A DNA stretch of 33,866 bases from an uncultured Bacilli bacterium. GTDB lineage: Bacteria > Bacillota_I > Bacilli_A > RF39 > UBA660. Every line of letters starts with the position of its first letter. Within the stretch, counting starts at the first letter, position 1. The notes beneath the pieces are model-generated. The model had not been told where the DNA came from. It worked only from the letters and a program-made list of their open reading frames with translations, and ran no database searches. Of the stretch, positions 7,598 through 15,476 are shown in pieces. The stretch spans positions 1 through 33,866 of the forward strand of contig CANQPA010000012.1 in NCBI GenBank assembly GCA_947625635.1, in the 5' to 3' direction. A program made the position numbers and the translations under genes.

Positions 7598-9634
7598 TTA
7601 CTTTATTAAATTTTTACTGCATCTATAAGTAATAAGTAAATATCCTCCATAAACTAATATCATAAAAAGTGTAGTAAGCAATATATTAGAAGTTAAATTT
7701 ATATGTGTGAATAAAACTGCAATATTGTTTATTTCTCTAAGTCCAAAATAACTATGTATAAGGGCTATTAAAAGAGGAAACAGAAAGATAACTAAAATTT
7801 GTGTTAATAGTGAGTTATTTAACATCCTCTCACTAGCCCCCAGTTCTTTTAATATTTTATATCTAACTTTATTATCACTTGCACGACTTAACTCCCCTAT
7901 TGCAAGTATAGTCGCACTTGTAATCGCAAACGTAATTCCTAAATATAATCCTATAAACGTGAACATTGCTTTTAATCCTACACTAGATGCTTCCATATCT
8001 ATTTTAGTTCTAAAGTTCAAACTTGCATTAGTGTTTTTATGAAAATCAATTAATACATATTCTCTAAAATTTTTTTCTAAGGATTCTAAATCATCAGTAT
8101 CTACATAGTTTCCAATTATATGGGTATATAAGGTTTTAAGGTTTAAACCATCTAGTAGCTCATCTTTCACGACTATAACACCGGTATTACCTGATGAGTT
8201 ATAATTTTCTATTGCAATATCTATGATATCTCCTTTAGGAGTCAGATGTTTGCCATTAAAGTTTATCCCTGTATTAGAGTCCTGAAATGATTTTAATACT
8301 TTTTTTACTATATCCATATTAGCAAGCATTAAGTATTCTTGATTATTTATATCTTTAACAGGATTGCCATATAAATTCATTATATTTTTATAATCGCTAA
8401 ATTTCATAATAGGCATTTCATAATCTATTGATATGGCATTCCCATATTCAACTTTTAAATTTTCTAAATCTTCTTTTAAAACTAAATCCTCAAGTCTTAA
8501 TTCATCACTTGCATATAAATTATATAAAACTTCTTCTTTAGAATATTTTTTAAATTTTGAACTACTTATCTCATTTTTTATGTTTTCTAATTTTTTATTA
8601 TAATCTTCGTTATCAATTTCATCGTAAAAATTTCCAAATACATTTATAGTATAATCAGTTAAATTATTTTCTTTTATATCTGTATTAAATACACTTGCTA
8701 AAGACATAGATCCTGATAATATACCTATTGTAAGTAGTAACATTAAACTTATAATTGTCGTAGATATTACTGTAGAAGTTAATTTACTGTTAATCTGCTT
8801 TAATGTGAACATATTAAGGTTTTTGTAATATATATTTTTTTTAAGACTTATAGTTTTAACTAAAAATCCAGATAATGAGAAAAATAGTAAAAACGTTCCT
8901 AAAGCTCCTGATATAATCATTTTAGTTGTATTATTATCAAATACTATTAAAGCATCATTAAATAATAAGTAATAAGCATAAATAAGAAGTACAAAAGAAA
9001 GTATAAATGATATTATAGTTACATACTTATTTCTAAATTTAACTTTTTCATTTTTTCTTGATGCATTAATCAAATCTATTAATTTATATTTTGAGAGTGT
9101 AAGTACATTAAATATCATAACAAATAAAAATATTATTCCAAAATACATAAGAGTTTTAGTTAAAGCATTATATGAGAACACAAATTTAAATTCACTCATA
9201 TTAACCTCAAATAATTTAGCAGTTAGAAAACTTACAAATTGTGATGATAATATACCTAGTATAAGTCCAACTACTAAAGATATAACCCCTATAATTAATG
9301 TTTCTATAACAAGTATCATAGAAACCTTTCTTTTAGACATTCCAAGTGTTTGATATAGTCCTATTTCTTTTTTTCTTTTTCTTATCAAAAAATTATTTGA
9401 ATATACTATTAAAAATCCAAGTACAATTGATACAAAAACAGATATATACTCTATTATTCTTACTAAAGCTCCTATTAACTCACTTTTAGCTTCGTTTAAT
9501 TCAAGCATAGATTTTTGTGCATCTATAGAATTGAACATATAAAACATTGCAACTGCAAATACTAAAGTAAAGAAATATATACTGTAATCTTTTATACTTT
9601 TTTTAATATTTTTTAAAGATAATTTAAATAGCAC
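7598..9634 (-). CDS. BceB-like ABC transporter permease (FtsX-type)
   Basis: Membrane subunit of a Bce-type peptide-antibiotic resistance transporter. It begins LFKLSLKNIKKSIKDYSIYF, the usual BceB start, then has a TM segment, a three-helix FtsX core (SVIVLGFLIVYSNNFLIRKRKKEIGLYQTLG-type region), further TM pairs, a large extracytoplasmic domain of about 200 residues (roughly 310-520) and a second FtsX core at the C-terminus, about 10 TM segments in all. I chose GTG at 9634 because GGAGGTGAC sits upstream and the encoded MLFKLS matches the family; an in-frame TTG at 9652 is the alternative. The gene overlaps the ATPase gene by 11 bases. In this family the large loop works with the histidine kinase in sensing. 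Confidence 0.88.
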   Translation of the reverse strand: MLFKLSLKNIKKSIKDYSIYFFTLVFAVAMFYMFNSIDAQKSMLELNEAKSELIGALVRIIEYISVFVSIVLGFLIVYSNNFLIRKRKKEIGLYQTLGMSKRKVSMILVIETLIIGVISLVVGLILGILSSQFVSFLTAKLFEVNMSEFKFVFSYNALTKTLMYFGIIFLFVMIFNVLTLSKYKLIDLINASRKNEKVKFRNKYVTIISFILSFVLLIYAYYLLFNDALIVFDNNTTKMIISGALGTFLLFFSLSGFLVKTISLKKNIYYKNLNMFTLKQINSKLTSTVISTTIISLMLLLTIGILSGSMSLASVFNTDIKENNLTDYTINVFGNFYDEIDNEDYNKKLENIKNEISSSKFKKYSKEEVLYNLYASDELRLEDLVLKEDLENLKVEYGNAISIDYEMPIMKFSDYKNIMNLYGNPVKDINNQEYLMLANMDIVKKVLKSFQDSNTGINFNGKHLTPKGDIIDIAIENYNSSGNTGVIVVKDELLDGLNLKTLYTHIIGNYVDTDDLESLEKNFREYVLIDFHKNTNASLNFRTKIDMEASSVGLKAMFTFIGLYLGITFAITSATILAIGELSRASDNKVRYKILKELGASERMLNNSLLTQILVIFLFPLLIALIHSYFGLREINNIAVLFTHINLTSNILLTTLFMILVYGGYLLITYRCSKNLIK

Positions 9635-10391
9635 TTCCCAAGTCACCTCCAAGGAGAGTTACAACATCAAGTATATCTTGGAAAAATTCTTTTCTTGTTT
9701 TATCTCCTTTAATTATTTCAGAAAATATCTTACCATCTCTCATGAATATTATTCTATCTGCATAACTTGCTGTAAAAGCATCGTGTGTTACCATAAGAAT
9801 TGTTGCTTTAAACTCATCGTTTAAATTTTCTAATTTTTCTAACAACATTCTTGCTGATTTTGAATCAAGTGCGCCAGTTGGCTCATCTGCAAGTATTAAT
9901 TTAGGGTTAGTTATTATTGCACGTGCTGCAGCTACTCTTTGTTTTTCTCCACCTGATATTTCATATGGATATTTATTTAGAATGTGATTTATTTCAAGTT
10001 CTTTTGAAACACGATCTATTTTACTTTCTATATTACTTGATTTTTCTTTGTTTATAGCAAGAGCTAGAGCTATATTTTCTTTAGCTGTTAGTGTATCTAG
10101 TAAATTAAAATCTTGAAATATAAAACCTAATTCTTTTCTTCTAAAATCATTTAATTTACTTCCCTTTATTTTAGTTATGTCTTTATCTGATAAATAGATA
10201 TGCCCACTTGTTACTTTATCTATTGTAGATATACAGTTAAGGAGGGTAGTTTTTCCACTTCCTGATGCTCCCATTATAGCTAAAAATTCACTTTCTTTTA
10301 CATCAAATGAAATATTATCTATTGCTTTTGTTATATTTCCTTTATTACCATAATATTTTTCTAAAGAATCAATTTTTAAAACTGTCTTCAT
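9624..10391 (-). CDS. BceA-like ABC transporter ATPase
   Basis: 255-residue ATPase that energises the adjacent permease. Walker A is GASGSGKTT (41-49), the Q-loop is FIFQDFNLLD, the signature is SGGEKQR (146-152), Walker B is LILADEPTGALD (165-176), and a switch histidine follows in MVTHDAFTASYADR. The LolD/MacB/BceA branch is indicated by the helical insertion and by the FtsX-type partner. GAGGTGA lies five bases before the ATG at 10391. It is the first gene of a two-gene operon with its own promoter and a BceR-type operator upstream. Confidence 0.93.
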   Translation of the reverse strand: MKTVLKIDSLEKYYGNKGNITKAIDNISFDVKESEFLAIMGASGSGKTTLLNCISTIDKVTSGHIYLSDKDITKIKGSKLNDFRRKELGFIFQDFNLLDTLTAKENIALALAINKEKSSNIESKIDRVSKELEINHILNKYPYEISGGEKQRVAAARAIITNPKLILADEPTGALDSKSARMLLEKLENLNDEFKATILMVTHDAFTASYADRIIFMRDGKIFSEIIKGDKTRKEFFQDILDVVTLLGGDLGSAI

Positions 10392-10408
10392 TTCTTCACC
10401 TCAAGCTA

Positions 10409-10437
10409 ATTATACTATAAAAGTTAATAATTAAAAA
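10409..10437 (-). promoter_or_regulatory. Promoter of the bceAB-like operon
   Basis: TATAAT at 10414-10409 with a poor -35 (TTTTTA, 10437-10432) at 17 bases. A weak -35 box is what one expects of an activator-dependent promoter. Confidence 0.65.
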
Positions 10438-10456
10438 TCGAATTATATTACAAAAC

Positions 10457-10472
10457 CTTACAATTTTGTAAG
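10457..10472. promoter_or_regulatory. BceR-type operator upstream of bceAB
   Basis: Dyad CTTACAATTTTGTAAG. On the coding strand it reads TTACA-AAAT-TGTAA, matching the TNACA-N4-TGTAA consensus known for BceR-like response regulators. It is centred about 62 bases upstream of the expected transcription start. The regulator is probably the product of the nearby response-regulator gene. Confidence 0.75.
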
Positions 10473-10507
10473 AAAAAGGAAAGCACATTACTTTTTATAT
10501 ATGATTA

Positions 10508-10536
10508 TTGATTTTAAAGTAAATTCGTGGTATATT
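10508..10536 (+). promoter_or_regulatory. Promoter of a candidate antisense RNA
   Basis: TTGATT (10508-10513), exactly 17 bases, then TATATT (10531-10536). Transcription would start near 10543, immediately before a TCAAG-GAAA-CTTGA hairpin. Confidence 0.6.
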
Positions 10537-10542
10537 AAATAT

Positions 10543-10660
10543 GTCAAGGAAACTTGAATATAATAAAAAAGGATACATTTGAATTGGGAATCAAATGCAA
10601 TCCCTTAATTAGGATAGCATCTGAAATCAACCGTTGTTGAAATCAGATGTATTTTATTAT
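10543..10660 (+). ncRNA. Candidate antitoxin-like antisense RNA of about 115 nt
   Basis: The predicted plus-strand RNA starts with a 5' hairpin closed by a GNRA tetraloop (TCAAG-GAAA-CTTGA, 10544-10557) and ends with a strong hairpin (CATCTGA 10618-10624 with TCAGATG 10643-10649, inner CAAC/GTTG) followed by a T-rich tail TATTTTATTATTT. It contains no ORF. It is perfectly complementary to the 3' untranslated part of the minus-strand RNA that carries the 17-codon ORF, ending about 20 bases before that ORF's stop. This is the geometry of RatA, SR4 and RNAII-type antitoxins. The prediction rests on promoter and terminator shape only. Confidence 0.5.
10564..10597 (-). terminator. Terminator of the candidate toxin RNA
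   Basis: On the minus strand CATTTGA (10597-10591) pairs with TCAAATG (10582-10576), followed by TATCC and six T. The 3' arm TTCAAATGTATCC is also complementary to the predicted 5' end of the same transcript. Confidence 0.7.
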
Positions 10661-10690
10661 TTAAATAGTAAGGTATTACTATTTAAATAA
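10657..10690. repeat. 14-bp perfect inverted repeat overlapping the small ORF stop
   Basis: TTATTTAAATAGTA (10657-10670) and TACTATTTAAATAA (10677-10690) with a 6-base loop. In the minus-strand RNA this hairpin covers the last codons and stop of the 17-codon ORF and would protect or pause there. Confidence 0.8.
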
Positions 10691-10732
10691 CAGTATAATT
10701 ATAATAAATCGAGATATTTCTCTTTTTGTCAT
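10679..10732 (-). CDS. 17-residue hydrophobic peptide, candidate type I toxin
   Basis: ATG at 10732 preceded by GGTGA six bases away; the peptide is MTKREISRFIIIILLFK, ending TAG at 10679. A short charged head (K3, R4, E5, R8) followed by FIIIILLF resembles the tiny membrane peptides of type I toxin-antitoxin systems (Ibs peptides are 18-19 residues), but I do not recognise a family. It sits in a predicted RNA from about 10805 to about 10565 whose first 13 nt pair perfectly with its terminator arm. In the 5' UTR, TTTCTCTTT (10779-10771) is complementary to AAAGAGAAA in codons 3-6 and could hide the ribosome binding site. It is too short to be proven by coding statistics; the case rests on context. 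Confidence 0.5.
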   Translation of the reverse strand: MTKREISRFIIIILLFK

Positions 10733-10811
10733 AATTAATCACCACTTTTCTTTTATCATTTGATAAATAGAAAGAGAAAGCACCTGATATATTTCAAATG
10801 TATCCATTAAT

Positions 10812-10840
10812 ATTATATCAAACATATATTCATATACCAA
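10812..10840 (-). promoter_or_regulatory. Promoter of the candidate toxin RNA
   Basis: TTGGTA (10840-10835), 17 bases, TATAAT (10817-10812). The expected start, seven bases on, is the first G of GGATACATTTGAA at 10805, the sequence complementary to the RNA's own terminator. Confidence 0.7.
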
Positions 10841-10889
10841 CAGTATATTTTTTTATTTAAATTAAATTTAATATTAAATAGTAATTATA

Positions 10890-11906
10890 TTAACAGTTTT
10901 TATATACATCATTTGTCATACTATTTTTAGGAAACGTAATTGATACTATGGTATATTCATTAATTTTTGATTCTATATTTATACCATGACCCAATTTTTC
11001 ACAAAGTTTTTTAGATAAGTAAAGGCCTATACCAGTTGATTTATATTTTCTTCCATTTGATCCTGTAAAGAATTTATCAAATACTCTTGTTATCTCACTA
11101 CTTGGTATTCCTATTCCATTATCTTTTATATAAAGTACTACACTATTTTTTAATTCTTTAGAATAAATTTCAATAATTGGATTTTTACTAATATATTTAA
11201 TAGAGTTAGTTATAATTTGATTCAATATAAAAATCAACCATTTAGAATCTGTATTTACTATATTTAAATTACCTATTTTTATTTTAATTTTTTTACCTAT
11301 TAAATCCTTTTTATTTTTCTTTATTACACTATCTACTACATCCTTTAAATTAACTTCTTTAATGATATAGTCTTTTTCTACATTGCCACTACGAGCAAAA
11401 TATAGTACTTGTTCAATCAAATTATCTATTTTATCCACTTCCTCTTTTATACTATCATTAATTTTAGATTTATTATTTTCAAATAATAAGTATAAAGTAG
11501 CAAGTGGTGTTTTTATTTCATGGCACCACATCTCAATATATTCAATAAATTCTTCAGTTGTATATTTATATTTATTTATATTTTCAATCATTGATTTATT
11601 TATCTCATATAAATAGTCTTTAAATATTTCACCTTCAATAAAATTAGGCTCTTTAAACATTTCTGTAATTAAATATTTTTTATCTAATTTATTTAAAGTC
11701 ATTTTTATATCATTATAGAAATTTTTTCTTTTCATAAAATTATAAATTAGTACAATAAACATATCAGATATCAATATTAGACTTATAAAAAATACTAGTT
11801 TAATGTTTACATCAAATATTAACAGTATCATGATGACTAATAGAAAAGATAATATACTTAAAATAATTTCTTTATACTTATCTTTTAAATAATCAATAAA
11901 CTTCAC
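10890..11906 (-). CDS. BceS-like intramembrane-sensing histidine kinase
   Basis: Sensor kinase with two TM helices (about residues 14-31 and 36-56) joined by only a few residues, i.e. no extracellular sensor domain, as in BceS-type kinases that sense flux through their ABC transporter. The dimerisation helix carries WCHEIKTPLATLYLLFE with phosphorylated His129. The ATPase part has NQIITNSIKY (N box), DNGIGIP (G1) and GIGLYLSKKL (G2). I prefer GTG at 11906 (MKFIDYLKDKYKE), since relatives start a few residues before the first TM; the longer frame to 11957 would add a basic 17-residue head. The gene is second in a kinase/regulator pair, downstream of the response regulator gene. Confidence 0.9.
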   Translation of the reverse strand: MKFIDYLKDKYKEIILSILSFLLVIMILLIFDVNIKLVFFISLILISDMFIVLIYNFMKRKNFYNDIKMTLNKLDKKYLITEMFKEPNFIEGEIFKDYLYEINKSMIENINKYKYTTEEFIEYIEMWCHEIKTPLATLYLLFENNKSKINDSIKEEVDKIDNLIEQVLYFARSGNVEKDYIIKEVNLKDVVDSVIKKNKKDLIGKKIKIKIGNLNIVNTDSKWLIFILNQIITNSIKYISKNPIIEIYSKELKNSVVLYIKDNGIGIPSSEITRVFDKFFTGSNGRKYKSTGIGLYLSKKLCEKLGHGINIESKINEYTIVSITFPKNSMTNDVYKNC

Positions 11907-11983
11907 AGAATCACTTCTTTTCTTGTTACAATACAATATATAACAGCGTTTTTTCAATATATTAATACACTTGATTATATTTT

Positions 11984-12640
11984 TTATAAAATTATATAAC
12001 CCATACCTCTTTTAGTTATGATTGTATTGATTAATCCAACATTACATAATTTAGCCCTTAATCTATTTATGTTAACAGTTAAAGTATTGTCATCAATAAA
12101 TCCGTTATTATCCCATAAATAATTTATCAAATCATCTCTAGATATTATTGTACCTTTGTTTTTAAGTAAATAATGAAAAATTTTCATTTCATTTTGAGTA
12201 AGATCAATTGATAAATCACCTTTCAATATAGTCGATTTTGCTATATCAAGTATAACATCTTTATATTTTATTTTTGTATCTTCATCTTTACTTAATAATC
12301 TATTTATTCTAGCAAGTAATATTTCCTTATTAAATGGTTTTGCTATAAAATCATCCGCACCATTGTTAATACTTAAAAGTTCATCTATTTCTGTATTTCT
12401 ACTTGTAATTATCACTATTGGAATATTACTTATTTTTCTAACATTTTTCAAAATATATTCTCCACTAAATCCTGGCAAATTTATATCAAGTAAAACTAAA
12501 TCTACATTTGATTTAATTATATCATTTATTACATTATCGAAATTTTCAATCATAGAAATTTGATATCCATTATTGTTTAGGAATTTCATTAACTCCAATC
12601 TTAATTTTACTTCATCTTCAACTATTAAAATATTTTTCAT
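11984..12640 (-). CDS. BceR-like OmpR-family response regulator
   Basis: Receiver domain with acidic residues in ILIVEDE, phospho-acceptor Asp52 in LVLLDINLPG, the Thr/Ser switch region VIITSR and Lys101 in AKPF. The C-terminal winged helix of OmpR type has ISRDDLINYLWDNN and the recognition helix DNTLTVNINRLRAKL. The start at 12640 (MKNILIVEDE, GGTGAT upstream) fits the family; an upstream in-frame ATG at 12670 would overlap the previous gene. It should bind the TTACA-N4-TGTAA dyad in front of bceAB and activate it when the kinase senses a cell-wall peptide antibiotic. Confidence 0.92.
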   Translation of the reverse strand: MKNILIVEDEVKLRLELMKFLNNNGYQISMIENFDNVINDIIKSNVDLVLLDINLPGFSGEYILKNVRKISNIPIVIITSRNTEIDELLSINNGADDFIAKPFNKEILLARINRLLSKDEDTKIKYKDVILDIAKSTILKGDLSIDLTQNEMKIFHYLLKNKGTIISRDDLINYLWDNNGFIDDNTLTVNINRLRAKLCNVGLINTIITKRGMGYIIL

Positions 12641-12650
12641 AAAATCACCA

Positions 12651-13148
12651 TTAAATATTTGAAAATTCATTTTCCACTATTTTATTAGCCAGTTCCTCTT
12701 TAGCCCATCTTATCCTCATAAAGCATTTATCATATCCATTACCTAATATTTTAGTTGGATTACCATATTCCCTTTGATATTTGTTTTCGTTTAAAAATTT
12801 GTGAATATATTTTAATGCTTCATCAATGTTATTTCCAATGAACTCTTTATATGCACTATCATTTTTAATTCTATTTGGATTCCACTCATCAACAAAACTA
12901 GCATAATAAGAATAATTTTCTGATGGAATCATTTTTATAGAAATTGACTTTCTATTACGTCTTGCTTGAGTAAGTGTAACAGCATAATTATCGGTTCCTC
13001 CACCCCAAATATCCCAATCATAGATATTTGAAAGTTCATAAACTTCATTGATAAATTCTATAAACTCTTTATATAGCCCGACCCTCCAGTCAAGTCCGCC
13101 TCTTACTCTTCTTATTCTTTTTTCTCTCCAATTTTCTTTTTTATCCAT
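12651..13148 (-). CDS. Hypothetical protein, 165 residues
   Basis: The gene has AGGAGA before its ATG at 13148 and ends 10 bases before the response-regulator start and 10 bases after mnmA, so it is cotranscribed with both. The protein starts very basic (KENWREKRIRRVRGG), then has a mixed alpha/beta body with WDIWGGGTDNYAVTLTQARRN, and a C-terminal helical part (KCFMRIRWAKEELANK). There is no signal peptide or TM segment and I do not recognise a family. The conserved-looking WDIWGGGTDN might be a ligand loop, but that is a guess. Its position between a tRNA thiolase gene and a two-component pair does not suggest a role. Confidence 0.75.
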   Translation of the reverse strand: MDKKENWREKRIRRVRGGLDWRVGLYKEFIEFINEVYELSNIYDWDIWGGGTDNYAVTLTQARRNRKSISIKMIPSENYSYYASFVDEWNPNRIKNDSAYKEFIGNNIDEALKYIHKFLNENKYQREYGNPTKILGNGYDKCFMRIRWAKEELANKIVENEFSNI

Positions 13149-13157
13149 ACTCTTCTC

Positions 13158-14219
13158 CTATACAATTATTCCTCCCCCTAAAACAATATCATCTATGTAA
13201 AACACAGCCGATTGTCCAGGTGTAATACCCTTTTGTGGTTCAAAAAATTCTACATTTATTTGATTTTTATCCATAGAAATAATAGCTTTATTCTCTTTGC
13301 TTTTATAGCGAGTTTTCACCATAACTTCCATAGGCTTTTTTATTTCATCTATAAGTAATAAATTATAATTTTTAACTTTAAAACTTTTTACATATAAATC
13401 TTTTTCTTCTCCAACTATTAGTTCATTTTTACCTTTATTAAATCCTATTACATATAATGGAGTATCATGTGAAATTCCTAGTCCTTTTCTTTGTCCAATC
13501 GTATATTTATAAAGCCCATTATGCTTTCCAATAACTTTATTGTTTAAAATAATGTCACCAACAATTTCCTTTAAATTACCATTTTTTTCTAAAAATTTCT
13601 TATAATCCCCATCAGGTATAAAGCAAATATCCTGACTATCTGGTTTACTTGCAACCGATAAATTATTTTCTTTAGCTATCTTTCTTATTTCATCTTTTGA
13701 TTTATATGAAGAAAGTGGAAATAATATATGTGGTAATATATCTTTTGGTATACTATAGAGTACATAACTTTGATCTTTAACTAAATTATCTGACTTTTTA
13801 AGAATGAACCTTTTATATTTATCACTATATTCCACTTTAGCATAATGTCCTGTTGCAATATAATCAATTCCAAGTTCTTTGGCCTTATGCCACATTGCGC
13901 CAAATTTAATATGTTTGTTACACTCTATACAAGGATTGGGGGTATGGGCTGATGAATATTCATCTATAAAATTTTTGATGACACAATTATTAAATTGTTC
14001 AGTAAAATCTATAGTATAGTGTGGTATCTCAAGTTTATTACATACTCTTATTGCATCCATACTAGAAGAATAGCTACAACAGCCCCCTTCAACGCACTCA
14101 TCATCTGATTCCCATAATTTTAAAGTTACGCCGTATACATCGTATCCTTCTTGTTTTAATAATATTGCACTTACACTACTATCTACTCCGCCACTCATAC
14201 CAACTAAAACTTTTTTCAA
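13158..14219 (-). CDS. mnmA: tRNA-specific 2-thiouridylase MnmA
   Basis: Makes the 2-thio group on the wobble uridine of tRNAs for Lys, Glu and Gln, with sulfur from a cysteine desulfurase. The PP-loop is GMSGGVDSS (residues 9-15), and the catalytic cysteine pair is C97 in NPCIECN and C199 in DICFIPDG. The central region PDSQDICFIP and IGQRKGLGI and the C-terminal beta-barrel (KGITPGQSAVFY) are all present; 353 residues is normal. I place the start at TTG 14219 (MKKVLVGMSGG), five bases after the iscS stop, with GGGAAGTGAT as ribosome binding site; a TTG at 14237 would add six residues and overlap iscS. Adjacent iscS is the obvious sulfur donor. Confidence 0.95.
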   Translation of the reverse strand: MKKVLVGMSGGVDSSVSAILLKQEGYDVYGVTLKLWESDDECVEGGCCSYSSSMDAIRVCNKLEIPHYTIDFTEQFNNCVIKNFIDEYSSAHTPNPCIECNKHIKFGAMWHKAKELGIDYIATGHYAKVEYSDKYKRFILKKSDNLVKDQSYVLYSIPKDILPHILFPLSSYKSKDEIRKIAKENNLSVASKPDSQDICFIPDGDYKKFLEKNGNLKEIVGDIILNNKVIGKHNGLYKYTIGQRKGLGISHDTPLYVIGFNKGKNELIVGEEKDLYVKSFKVKNYNLLLIDEIKKPMEVMVKTRYKSKENKAIISMDKNQINVEFFEPQKGITPGQSAVFYIDDIVLGGGIIV

Positions 14220-14223
14220 TATA

Positions 14224-15342
14224 TCACTTCCCAACAATTTCTTTTATAGACATAATTAAATAATCAATTTCTTCTTTAGTATTATATTTACCAAAACTTA
14301 CCCTAATAGATGATTTAATATCACTATCATCTAATCCTATTGCCTTTAAAACATGTGAAGGTAAAATAGAGCTTGACATACATGCACTTCCACTTGAAAT
14401 ACAAATGTCTCTCATATCTAATGCAATAACTAATGTGGCAGCATCAAATCCCTTTATAGTTACATTAGATGTTCCTGATAATCTGTTTTGCAAGTTACCA
14501 TTTATTTTAATATTTTTTACTGTTTCCTTTAACTTTAATTCAAAATAATCTCTTAATTCTTTAATATATTTATTTTTTTCATTTCTATTTTGATAGTTTA
14601 ACTCTAATGCCTTACCCATACCTACTATTGCTGCAATATTTTCAGTTCCAGCTCTCTTATTTTGTTCTTGATATCCACCATTTATCAATGCGTTAAATTT
14701 AACTTTGTTTTTAACATATAGAATACTTGCACCTTTTGGTCCATAAATCTTATGACTAGATATAGTCATACTATCAACGTTTAAATCGCTCAAATCTATA
14801 TCTATACTGCCTATAGCCTGTACTGCATCAGTATGAAATAAGACATTCTTTTGTTCACAAATACTTGCGATCTGTTTTATAGGTTCAATAGTACCTATTT
14901 CGTTGTTAGCAAACATGATAGAAACTAAAGCTGTGTCATCTTTAATACTCTTTTTAAGTTCTTTTAAATCTATAGTGCCAAACTCATCTACATTTAAATA
15001 TGTTACTTTATATCCTTCGTTTTCTAAAGATTTACAAGTGTTTAGTATAGATGAATGCTCTATTTTAGATGTTATTAAATGTTTTTTCCCACTTGCTTTC
15101 ATTATTCCTTTAATTATTGTATTGTTAGATTCGCTACCTGAACTAGTAAAATAAATTTCATTGGGATTGCAATTTAAAATATTAGCTATTTTTTCTCTTG
15201 ATTCCTCCATCTTTTTTTTGCTTATTTGACCCAATTTATGTATACTAGAAGCATTACCATAATACTCACTAAAAAATGGTAGCATTTCATTTAATACATC
15301 TATATCTACTTTTGTTGTTGAATTGTTGTCAAAATAATACAT
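14224..15342 (-). CDS. iscS: Cysteine desulfurase (IscS/NifS family)
   Basis: PLP enzyme that takes sulfur from cysteine as a protein persulfide. The protein begins MYYFDNNSTTKVD; the PLP lysine is K198 in SSHKIYGPKG, with H in SKIEHSSIL, D in FHTDAVQAIG and the mobile-loop cysteine C321 in SSGSACMSSS. At about 372 residues it is a class I desulfurase. I use the ATG at 15342, since an upstream in-frame start at 15390 would lie inside the promoter. With no iscU nearby and mnmA directly downstream, it probably acts mainly as the dedicated sulfur donor for MnmA, as in the YrvO-MnmA pair of Bacillus; this role is inferred from the order. Confidence 0.94.
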   Translation of the reverse strand: MYYFDNNSTTKVDIDVLNEMLPFFSEYYGNASSIHKLGQISKKKMEESREKIANILNCNPNEIYFTSSGSESNNTIIKGIMKASGKKHLITSKIEHSSILNTCKSLENEGYKVTYLNVDEFGTIDLKELKKSIKDDTALVSIMFANNEIGTIEPIKQIASICEQKNVLFHTDAVQAIGSIDIDLSDLNVDSMTISSHKIYGPKGASILYVKNKVKFNALINGGYQEQNKRAGTENIAAIVGMGKALELNYQNRNEKNKYIKELRDYFELKLKETVKNIKINGNLQNRLSGTSNVTIKGFDAATLVIALDMRDICISSGSACMSSSILPSHVLKAIGLDDSDIKSSIRVSFGKYNTKEEIDYLIMSIKEIVGK

Positions 15343-15361
15343 CAAACTAATCACCAACCAT

Positions 15362-15390
15362 ATTATATTAGCATTATCAATAAAAGTCAA
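15362..15390 (-). promoter_or_regulatory. Promoter of the iscS-mnmA operon
   Basis: TTGACT (15390-15385), exactly 17 bases, TATAAT (15367-15362), close to consensus. The leader is only about 13 bases long. It probably drives iscS, mnmA, the hypothetical gene and the two-component pair, since no internal terminator was seen between them. Confidence 0.92.
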
Positions 15391-15452
15391 TTATGGAAAA
15401 ACTTAAATAAATAGAATATTTTTAAGTCTATGTATTAAAATTTTAAAAATTA

Positions 15453-15461
15453 TGTTACAAT
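15453..15461 (+). promoter_or_regulatory. Extended -10 promoter of the first carboxypeptidase gene
   Basis: TGTTACAAT at 15453-15461 is an extended -10; a -35 box is not clear. GGTGGTGA follows before the ATG at 15477. Confidence 0.6.
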
Positions 15462-15476
15462 ATAGGTGGTGATAAT

